Below, one piece after another: positions 25,630 through 32,883 of a stretch of 64,000 bases of DNA. Both the position numbers and the translations under genes were made by a program. The first letter of the stretch is position 1; every line of letters starts with the position of its first letter. The notes below the pieces were generated by a model, which was given only the letters and a program-made list of their open reading frames with translations, was not told the origin of the DNA and did not search any database. The stretch comes from Pelagimonas phthalicica (GTDB taxonomy: Bacteria > Pseudomonadota > Alphaproteobacteria > Rhodobacterales > Rhodobacteraceae): positions 186,001 to 250,000 of the forward strand of contig NZ_SOAP01000001.1 in NCBI RefSeq assembly GCF_004364805.1, in the 5' to 3' direction.

Positions 25630-26598
25630 ATGCGCGCCTTTCGACTCACCTCACACGAATCCCCTCCCGCAATCACAGATTGTCCTACACCCGAGCCAAA
25701 ATCCCAAGAGCTGTGTTTGCAAATCGCTGCCTGCGGGCTGAATTTCGCCGATCTTCTGATGATGAAGGGCACCTATCAGGACACGCCCGACCTCCCCTTC
25801 ACGCTCGGTCTTGAGGTCTCAGGCCGGGTGACGGCCATCGGCAGTGAGGTCACAGATTTCGCCATTGGTGATCGGGTGGCAGTCTATGGTGGCCAGGGCG
25901 GTCTCGCAGAATATGGCTGCTTTGACGCCAGCCGCGCGGTCAAACTGCCCGACAGCATGGGCTGGGTCGATGCCGCGGCGTTTCAGATCGCCTATGGCAC
26001 CTCGCACCTCGCGCTCGATCACCGCGCGCGCATGTTACCCGGGGAAAACCTTCTGGTGCTCGGTGCCGCCGGGGGCGTCGGTTTGACGGCTGTGGAAATT
26101 GGCAAACTCATGGGGGCCACTGTCATCGCCTGCGCCCGCGGAACAGACAAGCTTGACGTGGCCAAAGCCGCCGGAGCTGATCATCTGATCGACGCCAAAA
26201 CCGACGACATTCGCGCCATAGTGAAATCTCTGGGCGGGGCTGATGTGGTCTATGATCCAGTTGGCGGCGACCAGTTCGAAGCCGCCTTTCGCGCATGCAA
26301 CCCCGAGGCGCGCCTAATCCCCATCGGCTTTGCCTCCGGTGACGTGCCGCAGATCAAAGCCAACCACCTGCTGGTCAAAAACCTGTCCGTGCATGGGCTC
26401 TATTGGGGCGGCTACCTGTCCTTCCGCCCCGATGTTCTGACCAAATCACTCGAGCAGTTGATCGCCTGGCATGGCGAGGGCAAGCTCAAACCGCATGTCT
26501 CGCATGTCCTGCCCCTTGAGCAAGCCGGCGACGGTATGGAGCTTTTGCGCGGCCGCAAATCCACTGGCAAGGTTGTCATCCAAATCGCCGATCTCTGA
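25630..26598 (+). CDS. Zinc-independent NAD(P)H:quinone oxidoreductase (MDR family)
   Basis: A 322-residue medium-chain dehydrogenase/reductase. The GroES-like domain has CGLNFADLLMMKGTYQDTPDLPFTLGLEVSGRV (about 37-69). The NAD(P)-binding Rossmann segment has LLVLGAAGGVGLTAVEIGKLMGA (about residue 140), and the DPVGGDQFEAAFRACNPEARLIPIGFASG region is typical of quinone reductases. Structural and catalytic zinc ligands of alcohol dehydrogenases are absent. The ATG at 25630 begins MRAFRL, matching the family; longer in-frame starts lack support. The physiological acceptor is unknown. It is cytosolic. Confidence 0.9.
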   Translation: MRAFRLTSHESPPAITDCPTPEPKSQELCLQIAACGLNFADLLMMKGTYQDTPDLPFTLGLEVSGRVTAIGSEVTDFAIGDRVAVYGGQGGLAEYGCFDASRAVKLPDSMGWVDAAAFQIAYGTSHLALDHRARMLPGENLLVLGAAGGVGLTAVEIGKLMGATVIACARGTDKLDVAKAAGADHLIDAKTDDIRAIVKSLGGADVVYDPVGGDQFEAAFRACNPEARLIPIGFASGDVPQIKANHLLVKNLSVHGLYWGGYLSFRPDVLTKSLEQLIAWHGEGKLKPHVSHVLPLEQAGDGMELLRGRKSTGKVVIQIADL

Positions 26599-26606
26599 CC
26601 CAATAG

Positions 26607-26670
26607 GCGCGCAGGCTGGAGGGTGGGCCGCTGCCCCAAAGGGGCAGTCGGGGCACACTCCAGCCCGCGC
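26607..26670. terminator. Nested inverted repeats between convergent genes
   Basis: An outer interrupted stem (GGCTGGAG near 26614-26621 with CTCCAGCC at 26658-26665, extended by GCGC on each side) encloses an inner 7-bp stem (CTGCCCC-AAA-GGGGCAG, 26631-26647). The position between the quinone oxidoreductase and the convergent Gfo/Idh/MocA gene suggests a bidirectional terminator. There is no clear T-run. Confidence 0.5.
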
Positions 26671-26676
26671 CGCAGA

Positions 26677-27654
26677 TCACGCGCTTTCCGCTTCCCACAC
26701 CATGTCAATCATGGCCTGTGTGCCGCGGCTGAACTCCAACGGGCAGGCATAGCCCGCCCCGTCCAGAACGGCTGCATTAAACGCTTCGACCTGGTGGACA
26801 TAATGATTGTCCGCCGGATAGCGGATCGTCTGCATTTCCATCCCCTCAGGCCCCGCACTCTGCAGTTCAATCCGCGCTTCACCATAAAGATTGGCGTTAA
26901 ACGGCGCGCTCAGGCGCATCACGCCTTTATCCCCGTGAAAGACCATTTCCTGCCAAGGTGCCATGCGCATCGACACCACCCCCGTGTAATGAAAGCTCGG
27001 AAACTGCGCAGTAATATGGCTCCAGACATCCACCCCATTTTCGCGCCGCACTTCGGTGCTCAGGATCTTTTCTGGCTCCTCCCCGGTCAGGAATCGCGCA
27101 GCGCCATAGATATAAACCCCAATATCCGGGATCGCCCCGCCGCCCTTGCTGGCATCATTGCGGATATTCTGCGTATCGGCGGAATTGTCATAGGAAAACG
27201 CCCCACTCACTCGGATCAGCTTGCCAATCGCCCCGCTCTCGTACAGCGCTTTGGCGCGTTTCCATTGCGGGTGATGCACAATCATATAGGCTTCAGCGGC
27301 CATAACACCGCTCTCATCGCGCTTGGCAATCACTTTGTCAAAATCGGCACAGCTCATTGCCAGAGGCTTTTCAACCAAGACATGTTTGCCCGCCTCCATT
27401 GCCTTCAACGCCCATTCCACATGCAAATGGTTGGGCAATGGAACATAGACCGCATCCACCTCCGGATCAGCCAAGAGCGCCTCATAACTGTCATGAACGC
27501 GCAGCCCCAGCGCGATTTCCTCAAACGGCTTGGCCTTGTCCGAACTTGACGTGGCCAAAGCCACCAGCTGTCCGCGCCGCGCGGCGTTGATCGCCGGAGC
27601 CATATGCTCACGCGCAAACTTGGCCGCGCCCAAAACTCCCCATCTGACCACCAT
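26677..27654 (-). CDS. Gfo/Idh/MocA family oxidoreductase
   Basis: A 325-residue NAD(P)-dependent oxidoreductase. The N-terminal Rossmann motif is WGVLGAAKFAREHMAPAI. The family signature AGKHVLVEKPLAMSCADFDKVI is near residues 88-109, with the conserved Lys of EKP. The C-terminal alpha/beta domain contains IPDIGVYIYGAARFLTGEEP, where the DxGxY segment is the substrate-side motif. Substrates in this family are sugars, inositols and related polyols, and none can be assigned. It is a single gene between rpoH and the quinone oxidoreductase. Confidence 0.9.
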   Translation of the reverse strand: MVVRWGVLGAAKFAREHMAPAINAARRGQLVALATSSSDKAKPFEEIALGLRVHDSYEALLADPEVDAVYVPLPNHLHVEWALKAMEAGKHVLVEKPLAMSCADFDKVIAKRDESGVMAAEAYMIVHHPQWKRAKALYESGAIGKLIRVSGAFSYDNSADTQNIRNDASKGGGAIPDIGVYIYGAARFLTGEEPEKILSTEVRRENGVDVWSHITAQFPSFHYTGVVSMRMAPWQEMVFHGDKGVMRLSAPFNANLYGEARIELQSAGPEGMEMQTIRYPADNHYVHQVEAFNAAVLDGAGYACPLEFSRGTQAMIDMVWEAESA

Positions 27655-27724
27655 GGCTCCCCCCTATTATTTTGCGATCAAAGAAAATGTTAGCGCCAAA
27701 CTAAAGCAGGCCTACGCAAAAGCA

Positions 27725-27757
27725 AGGGCCTCCTTCCGGGACAAAGAAGGAGGCCCT
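27725..27757 (-). terminator. 12-bp perfect hairpin downstream of rpoH
   Basis: Arms AGGGCCTCCTTC (27725-27736) and GAAGGAGGCCCT (27746-27757) with a 9-base loop, located ~55 bases after the rpoH stop. On the minus strand the stem is followed by TGCTTTTGCG, compatible with a terminator for rpoH. Confidence 0.7.
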
Positions 27758-27812
27758 GAAACCTGTCGCCGGGCGGGAGGAAGACCCGGACAACAGTTCT
27801 TAAGCGATCGCC

Positions 27813-28709
27813 TTAATGGCTTGGCAGCATCCCCTGCTCGCGCGCCAATTCACGCATACGCTTTTGCAGCTTTTCAAACGCGCGCACCTCGATCTGGCGA
27901 ATGCGTTCGCGGCTGACATCATATTGGCCCGACAGATCCTCAAGCGTCACCGCGCTCTCGGCCAGACGGCGCTGAGTCAGAATGTCCTTTTCCCGGTCAT
28001 TCAGCACATCCATCGCCTCGGTCAGCAAGGCCCGGCGCGCATCCATTTCGTTGCGCTCGGCATAATCACCCGCCTGGTCGGCATCTTCATCTTCCAGCCA
28101 ATCCTGCCATTGCATGGCACCTTCGCCATCCGACCCGACAGTGGCATTCAGCGAGGCATCGCCACCGCTCATCCGGCGGTTCATCGAAATCACATCATCT
28201 TCGGAAACGCCAAGATCATTGGCGATCTTTTCAACATGCTCAGGACGCAGATCGCCCTCTTCCAGCGCGCCAATGCGGTTCTTGGCTTTGCGCAGGTTAA
28301 AGAACAGCTTTTTCTGCGCGCTTGTGGTGCCCATTTTCACCAGGGACCAGCTGCGCAGGATGTATTCCTGAATGCTGGCACGGATCCACCACATGGCGTA
28401 GGTCGCCAGCCGAAACCCTTTTTCCGGATCAAAGCGTTTCACTGCCTGCATCAGACCCACATTGGCCTCCGAGATCACCTCGGCCTGCGGCAAGCCATAG
28501 CCGCGATAGCCCATGGCGATTTTGGCGGCCAATCGCAAATGCGAGGTCACCATCTTGTGCGCGGCGCGGCTGTCTTCATTTTCAACCCAGCGTTTGGCCA
28601 GCATGTATTCTTCTTCCGGCTCCAGCAGCGGAAATTTGCGGATTTCCTGCAAATAGCGGTTCAGCCCGCCCTCAGGTGTCGGGGCTGGAAGGTTTGCGTA
28701 ATTGCTCAT
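27813..28709 (-). CDS. rpoH: RNA polymerase heat-shock sigma factor
   Basis: Sigma-32 of 298 residues, directing transcription of heat-shock and, in alphaproteobacteria, some oxidative-stress genes. Region 1.2/2 is ARRWVENED..., with SHLRLAAKIAMGYRGYGLP and region 2.4 FRLATYAMWWIRASIQEYILRSWSLVKMGTT. The RpoH box QKKLFFNLRKAK follows directly, which distinguishes it from other group 3 sigmas. Region 4.2 HTH is VTLEDLSGQYDVSRERIRQIEVRAFEKL. The ATG at 28709 has GGAGG nine bases before it; in-frame codons further upstream are not conserved. Many roseobacters carry two rpoH genes; which paralogue this is cannot be decided here. Confidence 0.96.
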   Translation of the reverse strand: MSNYANLPAPTPEGGLNRYLQEIRKFPLLEPEEEYMLAKRWVENEDSRAAHKMVTSHLRLAAKIAMGYRGYGLPQAEVISEANVGLMQAVKRFDPEKGFRLATYAMWWIRASIQEYILRSWSLVKMGTTSAQKKLFFNLRKAKNRIGALEEGDLRPEHVEKIANDLGVSEDDVISMNRRMSGGDASLNATVGSDGEGAMQWQDWLEDEDADQAGDYAERNEMDARRALLTEAMDVLNDREKDILTQRRLAESAVTLEDLSGQYDVSRERIRQIEVRAFEKLQKRMRELAREQGMLPSH

Positions 28710-28918
28710 GTCCCTGTTCCTCCAGTAAATGTAACAACCTTTAACATCGGTTGGATCATAGGTAGGCAGCGCTAACAGCCGGTTCAAGGGCTCTGCCACC
28801 AAAAGCTTGACAGGCAATTAAGATTTCTTGCCGAGAATGTAACCTTTGTTTCTGTGCTCTCACGCACAGGTGCTCTGTGTTACAACAATCCTACCACGCG
28901 ATGCCGCGCCAAAAGCAG

Positions 28919-29176
28919 TCAGGAATTCCGGAGCTTAGCGAATTTTTGCTGCTCTTTCTCCAGCGCCTTGGCCTCAGCCCGCGCCAATCGCTCTACGGCC
29001 TCTGACACAGATTTGGCCCTACGCCAGATTTTCAAACAGGATTGCGCAGACCAGGGCAGTTTCGCCCCTGCCATCCAATGACGCAACTCCTTGGGCAAGG
29101 CATCATAGGCCGCCATGGGATCAATATTGCGCTTTGAGCGGCGCAGATGGGTCGCCCCCAAGTTACCGGATTGCAT
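28919..29176 (-). CDS. Small conserved protein, DUF6525-like
   Basis: An 85-residue, strongly basic protein: NLGATHLRRSKRN, then MAAYDALPKELRHWMAGAKLPWSAQSCLKIWRRA, then a Lys/Glu/Ala helix. It resembles a small uncharacterised Rhodobacterales family that I know as DUF6525. Start at 29176 is chosen since a GGAG lies six bases upstream. The longer frame to 29200 would run into a palindromic motif (29201-29213). Function unknown. The motif is 25 bases upstream of the start and nearly identical to the one preceding the BtuF-like gene at 30827. Confidence 0.7.
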   Translation of the reverse strand: MQSGNLGATHLRRSKRNIDPMAAYDALPKELRHWMAGAKLPWSAQSCLKIWRRAKSVSEAVERLARAEAKALEKEQQKFAKLRNS

Positions 29177-29200
29177 CGTCATCTCCAAATTTCGACGCAT

Positions 29201-29213
29201 GTTATATCATTAC
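29201..29213. promoter_or_regulatory. Zur-like palindromic box upstream of the DUF6525-like gene
   Basis: GTTATATCATTAC matches 12 of 13 bases of the complement of the box at 30748-30760 (GTTATATCATAAC); including the preceding AT the match is longer. It resembles the TGTTATA...TATAACA type of Zur site. Shared presence upstream of two nearby genes supports a common regulator. Confidence 0.45.
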
Positions 29214-29268
29214 ACTCGCAAAAGGGACAAGCCCATCTGCCCCCTGCCCGTTCATCCTTCGCCCAGTC

Positions 29269-29328
29269 TTCTTTGGGCCAAAAATATCCCGGGGAGTCTT
29301 GAGCTTGCTCAAGACGGGGCAGCGCCCC
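29269..29328 (-). repeat. Dispersed GC-rich hairpin repeat, copy D (inverted)
   Basis: Reading the minus strand, the 60-bp unit is nearly identical to copies A and B, but the stem is GTCTTGAGC / GCTCAAGAC in place of GTCCCGAGC / GCTCGGGAC. Both arms have changed at paired positions, so pairing is preserved. It lies between the pseudouridine synthase and the DUF6525-like gene. Confidence 0.85.
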
Positions 29329-29363
29329 TTCCCACCCGCGGCACGCGCCCAGCTAACTTAGGT

Positions 29364-30380
29364 TCACCGAAGCAAAGCCAGTAAGTCCAACATATCCTGG
29401 GGGATCTCCGCCTGAAACAGCAGCTCCTCACCGCTGACCGGATGCACAAAGCCCAATTCACGCGCATGCAAGGCCTGTCGCGAGAATCCGGTCACCGCCG
29501 CATGGGCCTCGGGCGACATCGCCTTGGCCGAGACCTTGCGCCGCCCGCCATAGACCGGATCCCCGATCAAGGCATGGCCCGCATGGGTCATATGCACGCG
29601 GATTTGATGCGTGCGCCCGGTTTCCAACCGGCATTCCACCAGGCTCAGCACTTCGGGGCTGCCATAGCGCTCCAACACCCGGGCATGGGTGATCGCATGC
29701 CGTCCCTGCCCGTCAAAATACACCGCCTGACGCTGCCGCTCGGTCTTGTGACGCGCCAAGCCGCTGGTGATGGTGATACCCCCTGCCCCGGCCGAGACCC
29801 CTTTGGTCCCCATCAAGCGCGGATCGGCAGGGTCTGGCACGCCATGCACCAAAGCCAAATAGGCGCGCTGTGCGGTGTGCTTTTCAAACTGCTTTGCCAA
29901 GCCGTGATGGGCGCGATCGGATTTGGCCACCACCAGCAAGCCGCTGGTATCCTTGTCAATCCGATGCACAATGCCAGGGCGCTTTTCTCCGCCAACCCCG
30001 GACAGGTCGTCGCCAAAATGATGCAGCAGGGCATTGACCAAAGTGCCATCCGGCGTGCCCGGTGCCGGATGAACCACCATGCCTGCGGGTTTGTTGACAA
30101 CGCAAAGATCCTCATCCTCCCAGACGATCTCTAGCGGGATGTCCTGCGCCACCACGTCATAGCTGACGCTTTCCGGCACGGTGATCTCGATCTCATCCCC
30201 CTCGGCCACTGCCAATTTGGGATTGTCCAGAACCACGCCAGCGCGGCTGACGGCCCCTTCGGCGATCAATTTCGCCAAACGGGTGCGCGACAGCGCTGCC
30301 TCCTCTGGCACATCGCGGGCCAAGGCCTTATCAAGACGGGACGGCGGATTGGCCGCAATGGTGATGCAAAGGTTTGTCAT
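29364..30380 (-). CDS. RluD-family 23S rRNA pseudouridine synthase
   Basis: A 338-residue RluA/RluD-family enzyme that isomerises uridine to pseudouridine in rRNA. An N-terminal S4 domain (about residues 10-75: RLDKALARDVPEEAALSRTRLAKLIAEGAVS) precedes the catalytic domain with VVNKPAGMVVHPAPG and the catalytic Asp in GIVHRIDKDTSGLLVVAKS. The C-terminal LETGRTHQIRVHMTHAGHALIGDPVYG completes the family pattern. S4 plus the HRID(K)DTSG motif points to RluD (positions 1911/1915/1917). The ATG at 30380 shares CATG with the opposite-strand start of the DUF6476-like gene. Confidence 0.93.
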   Translation of the reverse strand: MTNLCITIAANPPSRLDKALARDVPEEAALSRTRLAKLIAEGAVSRAGVVLDNPKLAVAEGDEIEITVPESVSYDVVAQDIPLEIVWEDEDLCVVNKPAGMVVHPAPGTPDGTLVNALLHHFGDDLSGVGGEKRPGIVHRIDKDTSGLLVVAKSDRAHHGLAKQFEKHTAQRAYLALVHGVPDPADPRLMGTKGVSAGAGGITITSGLARHKTERQRQAVYFDGQGRHAITHARVLERYGSPEVLSLVECRLETGRTHQIRVHMTHAGHALIGDPVYGGRRKVSAKAMSPEAHAAVTGFSRQALHARELGFVHPVSGEELLFQAEIPQDMLDLLALLR

Positions 30381-30687
30381 GGACACCCCTGAGAATGAAA
30401 CTCTGCCCGAACCACCCCAGCTGCGCTTTCTGCGCCTTCTGGTGACGGTGCTCACGGGCGTGATGATAGCTGGGATCGTGCTGATCCTCGCTTTGATCTG
30501 GCATCGCTATAACAATGCCCGCGCCCCCTTGCCAGAGGTGATCACCCTGCCCGCCGGTCAAACCGCCACCGCCTATACGCAAGGGGCGGACTGGTACGCG
30601 GTGGTGACCGAGGGGGATGTGATCCTGATCTTTGACCGTGCGTCGGGCAAATTGCGCCAGGAAATCCAGATCCAACCGGCCCCATGA
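30379..30687 (+). CDS. Small membrane-anchored protein, DUF6476-like
   Basis: A 102-residue protein with an acidic N-terminus (MDTPENETLPEPP), one membrane span at about residues 20-44 (LLVTVLTGVMIAGIVLILALIW) and a C-terminal globular part of ~55 residues (LPEVITLPAGQTATAYTQGADWYAVVTEGDVILIFDRASGKLRQEIQI). This matches a small Rhodobacterales family (DUF6476) always found next to an RluD-type gene, as here. Topology suggests a short cytoplasmic tail and a periplasmic domain. Function unknown. Its ATG overlaps the divergent rluD-type ATG. Confidence 0.8.
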   Translation: MDTPENETLPEPPQLRFLRLLVTVLTGVMIAGIVLILALIWHRYNNARAPLPEVITLPAGQTATAYTQGADWYAVVTEGDVILIFDRASGKLRQEIQIQPAP

Positions 30688-30747
30688 TCATTTGCGCATG
30701 ATTGTGCTGAATGTTGTCCCGGCCACAATTTTGCGCTTGGCATTTTC

Positions 30748-30760
30748 GTTATGATATAAC
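30748..30760. promoter_or_regulatory. Zur-like palindrome upstream of the BtuF-type operon
   Basis: GTTAT-GAT-ATAAC is a perfect 5-bp inverted repeat with a 3-base spacer, 66 bases upstream of the binding-protein ATG. The spacing is right for an operator overlapping a promoter. It resembles zinc-uptake-regulator boxes. A close copy precedes the DUF6525-like gene. Confidence 0.5.
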
Positions 30761-30826
30761 ATACCAGCTCGCAATCTGGCCGCAACACATTCGGCCCGAG
30801 CTTTTAACAAGGTGGGAACGCGAGAT

Positions 30827-31831
30827 ATGAAACAACTGTCCTTTGGATTGGCCCTGGTGGCGCTCTCTGGAACCAGCGCAATGGCGCAGGATTACCCGGT
30901 CACCATCGAGAATTGCGGCCACACCGTAACTTTTGATGCGGCCCCCGAAAGTGTGGTCAGCATCGGTCAGGCCACCACCGAAGCGCTCTATCTGCTGGGT
31001 CTGGGCGACAAGGTTGCGGGAACCGCTGTCTGGTTCACCGATGTCTTGCCGGAATATGCCGAATTGAACGCAGGTGTTGAGCGTATCGCCGACAACACGC
31101 CAAGCTTTGAGGCCGTGGTCAACAAACGCCCCGGCCTCGTGACCAGCCAATATGAATGGTATGTCGGCCCCAAAGGTTCGGTCGGCACGCGCGAGCAGTT
31201 CCACGACCTGTCTGTCCCGACCTATATCTGGCCCGCTGATTGCGTCGGCAAGGATAACAGCGTCGGCGTTGATGGCACCCGCGAAGAGCTGATCTCGACC
31301 GAGGTGATCTATCGCGGCCTGATCGAGCTGTCGCAGATCTTTGGCGTAGCCGAAGCAGGCGAGGCTGCTGTCGCAGACCTGAAAGCCCGCGAAATGGCGG
31401 CGATTGAACGCGCCAAAGCGCTGAAGATCGAGGACACCTCGGCCCTGTTCTGGTTCTCCAGCGCCAAAATGGATGCAGATCCCTATGTGGCCGGGGCCAA
31501 AGGCGCGCCAGGCTTTATCATGAGCCAGCTCGGCATCAAGAACGTCGTTGAATCCAGCGAAGAATGGCCCACAGTCGGCTGGGAATTCCTGGCCAAGGCC
31601 AACCCGACCTATATCGTTCTGGCCGACCTTCAACGTCGCAAGTTCCCGGCAGATGCTGTTGAAGTCAAACAAGAGTTCCTGAACAACGATCCGGTGGCCA
31701 GCCTGATGGATGCGGTCAAGGAAGATCGCGTTCTGGTTCTGAATGCCCATGCGATGGACGCCACGATCCGCACCATCTCTGGTCTGGAACTGCTGGTGGA
31801 TGCCATGGAAAAGAAGGCTCTGACCCAGTGA
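30827..31831 (+). CDS. ABC transporter substrate-binding protein (BtuF/FepB-type)
   Basis: A 334-residue periplasmic binding protein of the PF01497 type, with signal peptide MKQLSFGLALVALSGTSAMAQ. The mature protein shows VTIENCGHTVTFDAAPESVVSIGQATTEALYLLGL, the usual start of this class, and GWEFLAKANPTYIVLAD near the C-terminus. Such proteins bind metal chelates: ferric siderophores, heme, cobalamin or, in some systems, zinc or nickel complexes. It starts at the ATG at 30827 (GGTGGG upstream) and overlaps the permease start by four bases (GTGA). The candidate zinc-type operator hints at a metal other than iron, but the ligand is not readable from the sequence. Confidence 0.9.
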   Translation: MKQLSFGLALVALSGTSAMAQDYPVTIENCGHTVTFDAAPESVVSIGQATTEALYLLGLGDKVAGTAVWFTDVLPEYAELNAGVERIADNTPSFEAVVNKRPGLVTSQYEWYVGPKGSVGTREQFHDLSVPTYIWPADCVGKDNSVGVDGTREELISTEVIYRGLIELSQIFGVAEAGEAAVADLKAREMAAIERAKALKIEDTSALFWFSSAKMDADPYVAGAKGAPGFIMSQLGIKNVVESSEEWPTVGWEFLAKANPTYIVLADLQRRKFPADAVEVKQEFLNNDPVASLMDAVKEDRVLVLNAHAMDATIRTISGLELLVDAMEKKALTQ

Positions 31832-32883
31832 CAAACACCAAATTCGGCGGGCTCACCCCCGCCGTCTCACTCCTAATCGGGGCGGCAATTGCGATTGCCG
31901 CCCTCGGTTTTGCGCTGGTGATCGGCGAAACCCGCATCCCGTTGGACTCGGTTTGGAATGTGTTGCGGATCGAAGCGGGCTATCCCGCACCCGAGGTCAA
32001 TCCAATCGATCACGGCATCTTGTGGAGCTACCGTTTGCCCCGCGCCATCATGGCCATGGCCTGTGGCGCATCCCTGGCGCTGAGCGGCGTTGTCTTGCAG
32101 GCCTTGCTGCGCAACCCCCTGTCTGACCCTTATATTCTCGGCCTCTCTGCCGGGGCCTCGACCGGCGCGGTGGCCGTGGCGATCCTTGGCTTTGGTGCCG
32201 GGGCTTTGACCCTTTCGGGGGGCGCATTCATCGGGGCCCTGCTGGCCTTTGGCTTTGTCGCGTTTCTGGCCCGGCTCGCGCGCGGCAATTCGGCTGCCGC
32301 AACCTCCAGCCTGGCGCTGTTGCTGGCCGGGGTCGCCGGGGCGCAGCTGTTTCATGCGCTGACCGCGCTTATCATTGCCAAATCCGCCGACGCCAACCAA
32401 GCGCGCGGCATCATGTTCTGGATGATGGGCAACCTGTCAGGCAGCCGCTGGCCCGATATCTACCTTGCCGTGCCTGTTGCGCTGGCCGGAGCGGGTGTGA
32501 TCTTTGCCCATTTTCGTGCGCTGGATGCGATGACCTTTGGCCGCGAAGCTGCGCAATCCATGGGCATTCGCACCGGGCTGGTGATGACCATCCTGATCGG
32601 GACCACTGCCCTGCTGACCGCTGTCATGGTCTCGATGACCGGCGCCATCGGGTTTGTCGGCCTTGTGGTGCCCCATGCCATGCGTTTTCTTGTCGGGGTG
32701 CGTCATGTGCGCCTGATCCCCGCCTCCGCCTTGGCCGGCGGCGTGTTCCTGATCCTTGCTGACATCGTGTCACGCATCCTGATTCCGGGGCAAGCCATGC
32801 CCATCGGCGTCGTCACCGCCCTGGTTGGGGCCCCTGCATTTGCCATCATTCTGGTCCGGAGTTCCCGTGCGCATTCAGGTTGA
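31828..32883 (+). CDS. ABC transporter permease (BtuC/FecCD family)
   Basis: A 351-residue permease with about ten hydrophobic segments, the FecCD/BtuC pattern. Signature segments are WSYRLPRAIMAMACGASLALSGVVLQALLRNPLSDPYILG (about residues 66-105) and the C-terminal TGAIGFVGLVVPHAMRFLVGVRHVRLIP, which includes the cytoplasmic loop that contacts the ATPase. MFWMMGNLSGSRW is also typical. The start is GTG at 31828, overlapping the binding protein's TGA. Inner membrane; functions as a homodimer in this class. Confidence 0.94.
   Translation: MTNTKFGGLTPAVSLLIGAAIAIAALGFALVIGETRIPLDSVWNVLRIEAGYPAPEVNPIDHGILWSYRLPRAIMAMACGASLALSGVVLQALLRNPLSDPYILGLSAGASTGAVAVAILGFGAGALTLSGGAFIGALLAFGFVAFLARLARGNSAAATSSLALLLAGVAGAQLFHALTALIIAKSADANQARGIMFWMMGNLSGSRWPDIYLAVPVALAGAGVIFAHFRALDAMTFGREAAQSMGIRTGLVMTILIGTTALLTAVMVSMTGAIGFVGLVVPHAMRFLVGVRHVRLIPASALAGGVFLILADIVSRILIPGQAMPIGVVTALVGAPAFAIILVRSSRAHSG

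Noticed and set aside
30749-31834. 361-codon antisense frame over the BtuF-type gene
   Set aside because: The sense gene has a signal peptide and family motifs; the antisense product has no recognisable family or ribosome-binding site.
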